DNA from: Kappaphycus alvarezii
Taxonomy: Eukaryota > Rhodophyta > Florideophyceae > Gigartinales > Solieriaceae
DNA: 64,000 nucleotides
Direction of reading: 5' to 3'
Assembly: GCA_002205965.3 (NCBI GenBank)
Contig: NADL03000068.1
Coordinates: forward strand, 372,001-436,000
Made by a program: the position numbers and the translations under genes. The stretch's first letter is position 1. Each line of letters starts with the position of its first letter. This document shows positions 1 through 11,951 of the stretch, piece by piece. The notes under the pieces were generated by a model. The model was given only the letters and a program-made list of their open reading frames with translations. It did not search any database and was not told where the DNA came from.

Positions 1-3000
1 TACTAGTTCGAGCTCCTACTGTGCCTATATATTAATTATCTAGGACGTCTCGCATAATTTGGTATCAGCTCCGTCTTAATCTATCCATTATCTCCCATTA
101 TTTTCTAAGGGCACTACAAGAAGCTGATTATGTATATCCAAAATGTAATCAATGACTCTGCAACACATGGATATATCATCATGACTGGGTCCAAGTGGCT
201 CACTTATCATCCTCGGAGCCATCCTGCAGTGATTTATTTGTGTAGAAGGTGTGATAAGGGATAATTAGATCTTAAAGGTTGTGTTACGGGGTCTTCTGGT
301 ATCGGAGCCCACGTTTCAGGAGAAAGCATTAATTTGGAACTATAAATGCGGTATCGCTGAAAGTACTTACTCTTTTAAAACATAGCCAAAACATGAGGGA
401 AGATTATAGTACCGGCGTGGCCTAAGCTGCTGACGCTTGTTTTAAAGAGGTTATGTGTGACAAAGGATAGATATTACCTGTCAAATAAGTGACCTGGAGG
501 AGATAGAACTGTAATGAAAAAGGCGCTATAGTTGGAGATTTTGAGCGATCTCCGTCCTTCTGTCCATATTTTCCGTTCCATCAGTACAGTAGATTTCATA
601 CCTCTTAAAAATTGAAGAACCTACGAAAAAGTAAAGCACATGTTTATTGTTTTTTGTATGCTCCTCCTGAATATGTGCGAAATAGTTCTTTTTATCCTCC
701 AGTTTATGTTCTTACTATTTTCTCCTATTAAACATCGAGTTTTCGTTCACTGGCAAGCGAAAAGTGAAAAATTTTCAGTACAGAAACAGCAGATTTTATG
801 GTTCACTTCTTGGTGAGCTTTTCTCAGTGGATGCCGTTCACTGTCCTTCATAGACAGTATAGCGCAACCAAAAATGAAAGGAAACAAGTCTATCAAATTT
901 GCTCCTAGATCATCCGCAAATTGTGCCTCGAATTGTTCAATTATTTAAAGTAGTCATTACAAAAAAATGACAAGGTTATTTCCAAAAATATTTACTCACG
1001 CACGTCAAGACGTGAATCAAGCGGTGATGCAAATATTTGTTATCCCTGTGTATCTGGACGGAATATTTAGATTTACGACCAAAATAGAGAATATTTGATT
1101 CTCTTTAGGAATTTGCGTGACGTTACTCGTGAAATTTTAGTGATGGTATCTTTTATGCCTCAACCTGTAACGCGAACCATGAAGAAATCTATGAAAACTC
1201 AATACCCATCCAAGGTTGGTCCTACGTCAAATTAGTTTACCTAAAAATCTATTGCTACCGAGTAGGCGCCTTGAAAAATCTTTATCGGAATATTTTAACC
1301 ACTTGCACAATATTGAGAGTCACTAAATTTAATTGGAACTTCTTTGCGACGGGATAGCGATCCAGCGCCTTTTGTGAAGCTTCTGCTTTAAAAATGACTT
1401 GAATATTCCCTTTCTGGTACGTTGGGTTAAACTACATGCATTTAATCTTTCCCTATATATAAATACTGAGTCACCTCCCGAAACTTTCTGAGCGCGGTTT
1501 CAAGGACAGTGATCAAATTTGCTCCCGAGGTAATAATTGGTGGAGCTCAATTTTTTTCCACTAAAATTTCCAGTGAAGTGACCCGTCACTTGAATTTCTG
1601 TGGAAAGATTCAATTTTTAAGGTATAAAATTGTAGAAGGGCAAGCGGAGATGGAGTCTGACTGAGTAATAACTGTAACTGGGTGCAACTTCTATCCTCAT
1701 GAAGTACATCATTAAATCAATACCTTACAAGTGGATGAAAGTATCCACAGCTACTTCCATTCTCTCCACGAAATCGATGCAGTGCGGAAAGGACATTTGA
1801 GGAGGAATATATACGTTTAACCATCAATATGCCAACTATACTTCGTTTCAAATATATGTAAGAGTTCCTATTACAAAAAGCATAATTGAAAATGTTTCTG
1901 ATGAACTAAACCACTATCACACATTAATCATGTATTAATCAAGTAAGGCTGTCAACCATTATTCAAAGAACGCCTCAGACACCACTCATGCCGTAACTTA
2001 CAGTAACGCTTTAACTAGTGATAGTTCATAATTTAAAGGTATAGATCTAACACAGATATACTTATTATTGAGGATATTTTACGGAGGTCGAAGTCTTGGG
2101 GCCGGAGATATTTTGAAGAATTAAGATTGCTTCCAAAATTGAGATTCGCCTTTTTCAAGTAAGATATCTTTTTGCTTATTTTTTTAGAAAAAATTACATT
2201 ACATTGGTCGATAAGCAAAATATATAGCGTCAAGGAAACTGTTTAAAAGAGCCCCCGGGATGCACTAAATTCTTTGCATGCTTGGAACTAGCACACTCGG
2301 ACACAGACAAACTTCTGCATAGAAACCCATTTGTAATTGAAAATTGCGAGCCAAACAAAGAGTCAAAGCATTTTAAAAACTCTATAAATTCTCAGCAATC
2401 ATCCCCAAGGTAGTCCGTTAGGTTTTTTGGGAAATAATTCATTCCACTTCTTGGAAAATTTATGTATTTTTTAAAGAGAAAAATCATACTCTGACTCTTT
2501 CAAGGTGAAAGAGTCATCAGATGTCGACTATATGTTTCGATTATTGTCGGAATATTAGTCTTTCTCCAGAATTTATTCACCAAAAACATATATAATCGTT
2601 CTATGCTTAATAATTCCGGTAATTGAAGGGCGCCTACAAACCTATTTCAGGTTTACTAAATTTTGTGTTTTCGGGTTTCTCGGATTCAATAAAGAGGCAT
2701 AGTGATTCTCAATCACCCTCGAACTAGCTCTTGCCTTCCTTTTTTAGTTTTGACATAGCCTATTGTATTTGGTACATGACTTTTCCATTATACCCCAGAT
2801 TACATCCAATTCAATATAATTTAACAGCTTCTTGCTGTTCCAATTTTTGTAATAGGCTAGCAAAAGTTTAGTGACCAGTGAATAATTGAAATGACTTCGA
2901 CCAAAGTCGAATGGAAGAGGTTGAAATTTTCATATCGCAGATAAAAACTGCTTTCTTTCGACATCGACGAGAGAAAGACTGCAACAGCTATTCGGATATA

Positions 3001-5400
3001 GAGAGACATAAGATCAATCCATCATTAAAGCACGTAAAACTCGCTCATTTCACGCACGAGAGCCACCAAAGTCTGGTAATCCTGTTTGAGGGGCCTCCTC
3101 AAACAGGATTACCCAACACTGGGAAGTCATTATTTGCCCGGGGTCCCAAAAATGAGCGCTGCAGCTTCTCTACCTCTTAAAATCGACCTATGAAGAAATA
3201 AATTTCAACTCTTCACTGATCATTAAACTTTCGCTCGAATATTACTGTACATAAATGGAAACAGCGGGAATGTTGACAATTAGATGGTTACGCCTCCTTG
3301 AGTTGGATATACGATAACCATCTCATCACTGGTAGAACTATACCCCGCTCTGTGCTCATTAAAGAGCCATTGATGATTGAATGCTCAGTTTACGCTCCCT
3401 TTTTTGTTTCAAAGAAGTTATCTAAGTTATGTAAACACATCCAGGCTCCCGTTTATAGACAAAAAAAGTTAAGAAATACCTATTAAGGTGATATTTTCTT
3501 GCAGTCACTCAATGAAATGCAGCATAGTTTAGTGAATTACTGGAAATGGAATAAACAATTGTCCCAATAATTCCATGTTTCCGTGGAATATGGAAAGGAA
3601 ACGCGTAGAATCTCAAAAAGTGATCGTGAAATACCTACGGTATATCAACTGGGAGGTGATTGCTGTACTTATCGTAGATCAGGAGAACCATTCAATTATT
3701 TTAAATTATTTCATTGACCTACTTTATTAAAAAATCACCGAAAAGTCGACATTTAAGTGCCCTAATCCGTTGTTTAGAGTGGTACTACCAAAAAAGATTG
3801 AAATCGCAACTTAAATACATTCTTTCGTCTGGATCTTTATTTTTACTATGAAAAGTAATAGATCGGAAATTCTAATAAACAAAAAATAATGCAGAAGTAG
3901 TATTTATAAATGAAATAAATACGGGAATGAGATTTGTACAGCGCAGATCTGGAAATTTATGGATCCCTTTGCCTAACTTCGCTCTAAGAATCATGATAAT
4001 TTTATGGCACAGCGAATATGAATTCTTTTAACCTAAACAAATCAAACTAAGACAAGAAAAAAGGTAATAAGCCAAGCTCTTCAGTTCTCAGAAGTACCCT
4101 TTTCAAATGTCACAGTAATGAGATATAAATAGGAACGAGTTAACCGCATCAAAATGCTTTGGACTCTCCCGTGCGATCTGATGGTGTTAAAGAGTTTTCA
4201 CTTTGAACTCTTTAAATGATGCGCATCACAGTATTATGCCTTTTGAATGGAGAGAGCATTCGGAGGATAATTGGGCACCATCTACAGAAGATTTAAAATG
4301 GCTCTTTTGATATTTGATGAAGTTAAGCAGATATTTATACAAGCAAAAAAAATTAGCGAATACTTTTCTCATCTGCAGCATATGGTTCAGGACTGCGACT
4401 CCGCCTTTTGATTTAATTCATGCAAAGGTATAAAATATTCATACAATCAGCAATTATTTCTGCTTCTTTAATATATGAAAGCCCCACATATCTCGAGTCC
4501 ATGTAATTCTGCATTGATGAAAAATTACACTAAACCACGTACCTACCTGTGAAATACCATAAAAAACCTACTAAAATCACTTGTCATCAAAATTTAAATC
4601 AGTAATTTATAAGAGGTCAACATCACTGTCTCAGTAGCCCATGGACCCACTGAATATAGGGAATGACAAAGGTTTATAATAGAAAAGCTTTACTAGTGGC
4701 TTTTTAAATACTATTTCAAGAACGTAGAGACAAAAAAAGGAAATACAGAAATCCAAGAAAATCTGGTGGAATCTTGGGAGCCGTTGAAAACCAATCATTT
4801 ATAGGGGATTATTTAAGTCTTTTCCTATATCATTGTGCCTTTAGTGACTAATTTAATAATAGTAAGGATTCAACTGCGATGTAAATCCCAATAGTTGGGG
4901 ATTAAACAGTGCTTGAGATTGGTCATGAAAATTTGCTATACATGTTTATTTCTTAGAATTAACTCAATGAGGAAAAGCCATTTGTGGCGGTTTTGAGGAT
5001 TTACAACAATGATAATGACATTTAGAAGCATATTAAACATTTCAATTTCCGACATACGAACTATAGGGACAATAAATCACTATTTGTGATCAAATAATAT
5101 TTAATTGAGTTTTTCCTATACAAATAATGTATTAAATAATTTTCAAGACTAAATTTGAATCTGAAAGAAGTTTCAGATACAGAAATTTACAGAGTGAAGT
5201 TGCGCCCTCCTTGTCACACCCATAGATCGCTGTTTCCTCGTTATTGTACCCTAAAGTGGTTCCAAGGCCAGTGTTTAGGAGCACAGCAGCGGTTGATTTC
5301 ACCAGATTAATTTTGGGATAGTTGACGTTAAAATTTTCGTTTGTGCCGATTTAATCCTATTGACATGCCTTATTTGGGTCCATAAATCTCTTTTCAGTTT
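1..5400. other. AT-rich intergenic stretch, no gene recognised
   Basis: I see no coding region with recognisable motifs or sustained codon structure here. The open frames are short (under 90 codons), AT-biased and unlike any family I know. Apart from the hairpin at 3075-3113 no strong repeat is visible by eye. It is most likely ancient, eroded repeat DNA. Confidence 0.6.
3075..3113. repeat. perfect 17-bp inverted repeat (hairpin)
   Basis: The left arm GGTAATCCTGTTTGAGG and its exact reverse complement flank a 5-base spacer (GGCCT). No poly-T run follows, and no element ends are visible around it. It could be a recent inverted micro-duplication, the core of a small foldback element, or an assembly artefact. 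Confidence 0.8.
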
Positions 5401-6990
5401 ATTTTTTCAGTCTGAAACAACGGAGTGTATCCGCTTCATAATTTGACGCTTGAACTTCTCTCCAGGAGTGCAATAAATATGTTTCCGTCACTCTTCATCA
5501 AAAAAGTTTCAGCTGGCTTCAATCCGTATTTTCAAATTTTCGCTTTAGGAAACATGCCCCATTTCCTACCACCAGACTACTGCTCTGCTGGAGGTGCTCG
5601 CTCATTCCGCAAAAAGAATTTTACTACTTCAGCCTAAATCAACCAATGCATCTATTAGCTTCTAAGTTGCCTCAATATTTTATTCTATTGCCAAGGGTAG
5701 TACTATGTGATCAACAACAAACACAATATTTCGCCACAAAATCTGCCCTCGAGAGGTATTTACAGGACTTCGCATGGCCCGCTACCACAGATTTCGTTTA
5801 TGTTACTACGACAGGCATAAAAAGGGATAAAAAGAAACTGTACAGGCTACTTTATCATCATATTTTACATTTTTAGTATTACTCATTGAGCTCTGAATTT
5901 TCTTGCATTGTCAATTAAGAATGCAGTTGAGGGGTTATCCGGTCTCTACCCCCTTAGGCGGAACATAAAAAAATCCGCACACCAGCAAGACCAGCAAGAC
6001 CACAACTATCACCCTAAGTCTTCACATCCTGCCCGCGGCCCTCGCAGCAGTAGTTTCTTCTGTTTCTTTGAAGTTTTGGTGCCTAGCTTGAAATTCAAAG
6101 GAGAAATAACCTCAGTTCGTCCCTCACTTAAAAGAAACAGGTTACCGACAGGTATAATAGAAGGGATACGGAAGAAATTTAGGACTCTAAACGAGCAACA
6201 CTGGTACGGAAAGCAGCGAAGTCGAAAGAAGCGGCAGGACTCAACAGGACTAGTCAGCAGGACTAATCATCAGGTCGTTTGAAGAATCTGCATCAGAGCT
6301 CAGTTTTGTTCGGATTCGTTCTCCTTCGCAAGACTCTAATAAATCCAAGACGGTCTAACGTAGCTCCGAACCTTTGCCTGTCCCTACCACTACATAATCG
6401 CTCGTAGATACCCACCCCCAACCAAGGTCGTCACGAAGCTAGGCCAAGAGAGTAACCGTTTTTATTGTCGCTAACTAGATCGGGAAAGACCGTGAAAGGA
6501 GGGAGAGGAAGAAAAAAAGAGGAATTCAAATTTTGTTACCGCATCTGCTGCGTATAGTTTATTAGGTCAGGCCTGCAGGCGTTTCAAGAGGCAGAAAAGT
6601 ATACACAAGGTAAGGTTTAAGGCAGAAAGAAAGTAAAGAACCTCTTTGGTGAAAATATTGAGATATGACCTCAACCTAGGCAGTCGACCTACTTACTAAT
6701 CTTCGCAGCAAAAACTATCGTAGGATGCTTTTCTTTCTAACCCAAAAAACAAGACCAAAAGAATATATTTAATTTAGTATCTGACTAAATTATTTTAGAC
6801 GAAAAAAGGGAAAAAAGAAAAAGAAAAAAGAAAAAACAAAAAAAAACAACAGCAAAAAGAAAAAAACGAAAAAATTGACAAAAAATATATAAAAAAGACC
6901 CAAATAGTTGTTTCTTCGTGATAAGAGGGAAAAAAAATACCAATAATAATACGAAAAATCTGGAACCTATTGACTCAATACAACGGGCCC
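5400..6990. other. unrecognised stretch with short ORFs and a purine-rich tract
   Basis: Short plus-strand frames at 5425-5637, 5646-5876 and 5908-6282 are open but resemble nothing I know. The last is basic (many K/R) and follows a short CAGCAAGAC repetition near 5982-6000. From about 6790 to 6940 the sequence is an A/G-rich low-complexity run. I would not annotate a gene here. Confidence 0.4.
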
Positions 6991-7037
6991 AAATGACTCT
7001 TTTTTACGTAAGTGATCAAATCGAACAGTGCAGTAGA

Positions 7038-8023
7038 TTAAGTACAAACGAGCAGTACAGGGAGATGGGTAAATAGCGAAACTTCCCTAAAAGAAAGTAA
7101 AACAATATAATATACTAATTCGAAGGCCTGGTTATCATTCTGCAAACCGTATGTGTCCACCGATGCCTTCATATCAACATAAAGAAGTTTGGTATCGTCT
7201 TGCCTCCATGCTAGATTGAACTTATCATGGACGTGGATCTCAACCGCAAAAGGGAAGGGGAAATTCCATAAAGACATTACAGTATCATCCTTCCTAGTTC
7301 TAAGTTTTTTCAGGGTTACCTCAAAAGCCAGCATCTTGGGGGTGATAGTGAGTAATTTTGTCACTGCCGCAAGACTGAAGCCGCTTTGCATGTAGCACTT
7401 TTGGCGAGGTGAAGATCTCTGACCACGTAATCAACACCTCAAACACTATCCGTTGGATCTGTTCAACACGATAATTAAAGTCACCCGGATCCACCCCCGT
7501 ATGCAGCACAATAGCAAGGGATAACCTTTTTGTCGTGGTCTCTGGTTCTATCTAGGATGATATCAAGAGCATCGGATTGACTACTGCAGCATCTGATTCT
7601 GGAATAGAATCAGTGCTATACTCGGAGTCACTCTCCCCTCCCATGAGTTCTTCATGCGACCGCTTTTTCCCTACAGTATTTTCAACAGTGACAGTGTAAC
7701 TCCGCATGAGACCATAACCAGAATCCTCATTAAAATAAGCTGGCAGGAACAGAGCAGTTAGACAATGGATGACAATAAATCAATGAGTAAATAATTGGCT
7801 TTTTGACTAGCTTACCCTCTGCACATTTCTCACCGAACTCTTGTCGCATTCGCATTTAGCGTGCCCTAAAAGCACTCAGATTGTACCCCTGAAAGAGTTT
7901 TGAAAGAATGTAGACATACTTCGGCTTCTCGATAACTGTAACTTTCCTGGTTTCAAAAAGTCGGTGAAGGTGAGCCAAAGCTTCCGAATTTTTCGTCAGC
8001 TTTTTCCCCGAAGTTTTGGCCAT
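7038..8023 (-). pseudogene. spliced accessory ORF of the Harbinger-like element (unrecognised protein)
   Basis: Reading leftward, a Met at 8023 opens a frame beginning MAKTSGKKLTKNSEALAHLH that runs past an in-frame TAA at 7856-7858 to about 7816. A good intron follows (donor GTAAGC, acceptor CCAG, 7815-7740, 76 nt). Splicing restores a coherent acidic frame containing VGKKRSHEELMGGES and DSEYSTDSIPESD. After another TAG the same frame continues with HTGVDPGDFNYRVEQIQRIV to about 7321. A further piece in another frame (7391-7038) includes FPFPFAVEIHVHDKFNLAWR. I recognise no family and see no SANT/Myb helix with certainty. Its role as the second transposon protein is inferred only from its divergent position beside the transposase. 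A broken host gene is the alternative. Confidence 0.4.
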
Positions 8024-8176
8024 TCTATCAAGAGAAGAAAAGTAAAAATTTAAACGGAGGGACATGGACAGACTCGGTAGTTGATGAGATAATGGAGTCA
8101 AGAGGGAAAAAGAACGAACATACAAATAGTACTGTTTAATGTTCGAATTTCATTCACTTTACATTTCGGTGTGTCC

Positions 8177-8213
8177 GTTGTTCGTTTTTTTGTGGGGAAC
8201 AAAAACGAACAAC
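8177..8213. repeat. hairpin between the divergent transposon genes
   Basis: GTTGTTCGTTTTT and its exact reverse complement (13-bp arms) are separated by 11 bases. It lies in the spacer between the accessory ORF and the transposase start. It might be a regulatory or transposase-binding site; nothing further can be said from sequence alone. Confidence 0.5.
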
Positions 8214-8710
8214 GCCTGCCATTTCATCCGTGTTTTGGTTCTCCCTGCTATTCCCGCGAACATTACTACTTCAGAGGTCACTGAACATCATCTGTGCAAA
8301 GCAAGTGGAGTTTGAGTGAAATAAAGGAGAAAATGACCGACACGAAAAACCATCTTCGTTTTTATAGAGAACATCGATTTTATGACCGCCTTTTTTTAAT
8401 GAAAAAATACATTTTTGACGTTTCGTTTCATCAATTCTGTAGGGCATAGTCTTTGAACCTATGTTTGCATATCTATTGACTTGCCTTCTTATTAATGAAG
8501 AACGAGGTTGATTTTACGCTGAAAGAATATCAAATTTTCGGCAAATGTTCGGCGAATATTCGTACACAGGCAGTTTTTAAATAAAAATTTAAAAGCAGAC
8601 TGATTTGCAAACTCTTGGTGTGTTTTTTACATGTCAAGCAAAGACATGACTATTAAATCTGTTTATTTGGCATCGTAGCTCCCCCAAACACCAACTCTTA
8701 TTTATCCACC

Positions 8711-9609
8711 ATGGCGGTTCCAGCAGTTTCCTTGGACAATAAACTGGCAGCCGCATATACATTTCAGGGTATGGAGGGAGAGGGGGAGTATCGTTTAGCG
8801 TCGTCGTTTTCGAAGTTGCTAAGAAGTTGGTCCTGCTTTTGCTACGAAGGCATGGAATTTGTGTACAACGTTATTGCCGTCGAGCACAGAACCTCGCCAT
8901 CCGCCTTGGGCTTTATTTTTTCTCAAAAACTATAACAAAGGGCATATTAATTGCCTCTGCTGCGAGAATAGAAGAGAAAAAGTTCCGTCTTTGGTGCTGG
9001 CGGCTAGTCTGGCGACTAGCTTCTCTGGAAGTGGTAAGAGTTATCATGGCAGCTTTGACTACAACCATTATTAAACTTACTACTACCTATTTACAGGTGT
9101 TGTTTAATAAGCGTCTATGTGGGCGGAGTGACTCCATGTTTAAGATATCAGTGGATGGGACGGACTTTGTCATTCAAGGACCATCCCCATTTAGACCAAT
9201 GTGGTTCAGTCACAAATTTAAAGGACTAGGGGTCCGATTTGAGGTGGGAGTTAGCATTACAGGGGGGAATATTGTGTGGGCCCATGGGCCCTTCCCCTGT
9301 GGATCTTAAACTGACCTTTAAATTTTTCTAATGGGTTTAAGAAGGAATCTTCTTCCTGGGGAGAAGGTTATAGCCGATCAGATTATCCCGATGTGCAATG
9401 TTCTCGCTTTAAAATTAACCTATGTTACTGTGAGCGTTGGCTTTATTAGAGCAAAGTACGAAGCAACAAATAGGAGACTCCAACAGTTCAAGGTTTTAGG
9501 CAATCGTTTTAGACACAAGCTCGATTTGCACTCAACTTTTTTCTTTGCTGCAGTGAATCTCGTGCAGCTTTGTATTGAAGACGGAGAACCAGTGTTCTTC
9601 GATGAGTAG
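8711..9609 (+). pseudogene. PIF/Harbinger-like (IS5-type DDE) transposase, broken
   Basis: The catalytic half is clear. The frame from about 9106 reads KISVDGTDFVIQGPSPF, FSHKFKGLGVRFEVGVSI and NIVWAHGPFPCG, then GEKVIAD and KYEATNRRLQQF, ending RHKLDLHSTFFF and QLCIEDGEP. These match the order and spacing of DDE_Tnp_4/Harbinger transposases: the first Asp is in VDGTD, the second in VIAD, and the Glu in YEATNRR. The start at 8711 has a strong ATG context (CCACCATGGCG), but the N-terminal part is not recognisable. A possible 63-nt intron (9034-9096, GTAAGA to TTACAG) lies just before the conserved block. In-frame TAA codons at 9307-9309 and 9319-9321 break the gene, and the segment between VIAD and the Glu motif looks eroded. 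Confidence 0.75.
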
Positions 9610-9699
9610 GCTTCTGTTGTTTTTTTACTAAAGATTTGTGAGGCAAATTCGGATTTATCCGCATCTCCCAGATTTGATTGCACTGAAAGCACAAAAATA

Positions 9700-10265
9700 A
9701 ATAGGTCTCGGTATTTCAGATTACCTTTTTGCCTAGTTAGCTACAGAGGAAGGGCACAGTAACCTTATAGTGGCTCTATCTATAGTGTCTGTCATAGGGC
9801 CTTTAATTTATATTGTTAACTGTATTTTATCGGATCAATTTGCCGAGGAGCCAATGAATTTCACTTAGCAAGTCCAAGTTTCAAAATCAAGGACTCAGGA
9901 AATGCTACATAAGTAAAGCATGTAGCTAGAAAGTTGTGATCATCATAACCAACCAACAACAGTATCACCATCAGAAAGCAAAACATCAAACACAACTGTA
10001 TCAACCACGAAGACATCAACGACAACCTTATCAACAGTCATAACAGCAACGAAACCCAAAGCCAGTCTGTTGCTTCAAACGCAAGTGTGATTATAACGAC
10101 AGGAAGGAAGTAAAAAGGAAGCAGGGAAAAAGAGGAAAAAAGGAAAGAAAAATCAAAAAAATCGAGACATCGAGAAATCGAGAAATCGAAAAAAGAAAAA
10201 TCGAAAAGTCGAAACTCGAAAAAACCAAACAAGAAAAAATATAAGCATTACAGTAGTAAGATCCC
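9700..10265. repeat. low-complexity CAA- and purine-rich tract
   Basis: From about 9950 to 10080 there are imperfect CAACA/ATCAAC repetitions. From about 10095 to 10240 the strand is almost all A and G, with reiterated ATCGAGAA/ATCGAAAA. No coding potential is apparent. Confidence 0.6.
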
Positions 10266-10268
10266 GCA

Positions 10269-10720
10269 GTGAACAAGTGCGAAATACGGAGTGCACATTT
10301 TCTATTGTCTAAGCAACGCAAAGCCGCCGCAGGCACCGCCACTCAAGCTTACCGCAACAAGGTGCAAGATCTTGAGCGCAAGCTCTCCAGGCGCCTTGTA
10401 CCACCATCTGACAACCCGTCTCACCGGCCGACTTTTAGCTTCCAACCACTCGATCTCGACTCTCTTGGAGCGGCGTCCCCAGTTAGTGCTCTTTACATTA
10501 TTCAGTGAACTTGCTGAACCGAATAGTCTTTCGCCCTGAATGTTTGAAGAGGATTCGGCCGCATTGGAGCAGATGGAGCAAGCGAGAGGTATCATGAAAA
10601 ACATGGGGGAATTCTTTTGGCTCCCGCCCTGTTCCTGCCCGTTTTCTGGAAACGTTCATTCCGCGGATTGGGACCAGATATCACACCTCTGATGCCACTA
10701 TTCGCTTGCGAATCTACCAG
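10269..10720 (+). pseudogene. possible bZIP-like remnant
   Basis: A frame from 10269 reads KQRKAAAGTATQAYRNKVQD and then LERKLSRR. It loosely resembles the basic region and zipper start of Yap/AP1-type bZIP proteins, where the usual form is RKxxNRxAQRAYRxRK followed by LE. The invariant Asn is absent. Downstream, another frame (from 10540) opens MFEEDSAALEQMEQARGIMK. No complete gene can be read. It may be a relic, an exon of an unseen gene, or chance. Confidence 0.2.
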
Positions 10721-10795
10721 CGCCTCAGCTGTGCCCCACTGCACGTGACCGATATTGACCATCCAGTTAGTTCTTAACTTTGGAGTCGGTCAGTG

Positions 10796-10851
10796 AGTAC
10801 AGTACACTCTAGAAACATTATGAGTAAAGTACAGTATTGTGTACAGTACAG
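10796..10851. repeat. TACAGTAC motif cluster, left edge of gene island
   Basis: Three copies of TACAGTAC/ACAGTA-type sequence occur within 56 bases. The same palindrome-related motif (core CTGTACAG or GTACTGTAC) recurs at 11.63-11.76, 15.78-16.16, 38.1-38.35 and 63.05 kb. Confidence 0.6.
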
Positions 10852-11626
10852 ACATGGTACCGCAGATATTAGGAAAGGTTGACTATACGGGAAGTGCCCC
10901 CAGCTCGAACCTGTTCGTTCTGAGATTGTAGCATGGCTTACGTTGTCAATGAAACAGCCGTGCAGTGCAGCAATCAAAACCGCCACTCACCTCGATAGAG
11001 AGGATAGACTCGAGAGCTCAGTAGACAAACGCACATGGCCATTGACTCTGAGGCGGAATCCTGGTTTGAAACCTCCGGTGGTATCACGTGGAAATTCGAG
11101 TAGCACCGGTGGCCTCGGATTACCAAGCGCCAGGGTGATCCAGGTCAACGACAGCAGAGACTGTTGGCAGCCTAGTCATGCGAAGGGGGCGTCGATGGTG
11201 TAGAATATTGAAACTGTCCAGGCGGACTGTGTCACTGTAAGTGTTCAGCTTTGCCTTGCTTTATGTACAGTAGTCGGGCGGAGCTTGAAGTAAAAAATAG
11301 ACTACTCGTGAGGGATAGGAACGGTCACTAATTAGCGTGGCATTCTAGTCTCTAATTAGGTCTCCGTCAGGTGTCAAATAAATGTTGACCACGCCAATGG
11401 TGTCTGGCCTTTTTGAGGCTTCCAGGTATGGGGCAAGGACACTGCATGGCCATGCACAGATGCTTGCAGGGCGCAAAGCAGCACGGTGGGTGACGTGATT
11501 TGAAAGGGAGGCGGTCGGCGGGTGGCTCGTGCGGCCGGCGCTAGAGCTGCAGGACAGTGTGCGACAGTAGTGCCGGGGTTGGACAAGTTCAGTTGAAGAC
11601 AGCCCGTCTCAATTAGCGAGATTCTG
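10852..11626. other. GC-richer intergenic DNA without a supported gene
   Basis: A plus-strand frame at 10943-11203 (86 codons) is open, but it has no recognisable motif and no partner exon that I could find. I leave it unannotated. The sequence may belong to the 5' regulatory region of the gene starting at 11952. Confidence 0.4.
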
Positions 11627-11757
11627 CAGTACAGTAAAGTACAGTGTCTTGGACGCCTGGTGATAGGTACATGTGATAGGTAAATGTAAAACCCAGCCGT
11701 CGGCCCATCGGGTGGGTACAGCACTGTACAGTGCAGTACAGTACAGCACACTACATA
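11627..11757. promoter_or_regulatory. TACAGTAC motif cluster upstream of the 11952 gene
   Basis: TACAGTA-type motifs occur at about 11628-11645 and again as CACTGTACAGTGCAGTACAG and following bases at 11721-11745. The second group lies about 200 bases before the ATG at 11952. A cis-regulatory role is inferred only from position and from the similar placement of clusters upstream of the CDK and Yippee genes. Confidence 0.35.
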
Positions 11758-11951
11758 TGTACACACTACACAGTATGAGAGACGCCTCTCAGCGCCCCTG
11801 TCCCTCCCACCACCCTCCTCCCTCCGTCATCCACCAGCCCATCAAGTGTCCACTTCACCCAACCCCACTCACCCCAATCGCGCCCGTTTTCCATCCCCCC
11901 CCCCGCCTCCCACATCCTCGCCTCAAAACCACAACTATCTAAACACACAAA

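Larger units (their letters stand above)
7000..9700. mobile_element. decayed PIF/Harbinger-like DNA transposon, two divergent genes
   Basis: A DDE transposase of the IS5/PIF-Harbinger type reads right from 8711, and a spliced accessory ORF reads left from 8023, with about 690 bases between their starts. Known Harbinger elements carry a transposase plus a second, DNA-binding protein, so this arrangement fits. I could not find convincing terminal inverted repeats or a target-site duplication, so the limits given are only approximate. The transposase has two in-frame stops and the accessory ORF at least one stop and a frame change, so this copy cannot move by itself. Confidence 0.5.

Noticed and set aside
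11374-11766. 130-codon minus-strand open frame
   Set aside because: It runs through the TACAGTAC motif cluster, its product is Cys/Tyr/Leu-rich because of that repeat, and it is antisense to the presumed promoter of the 11952 gene.
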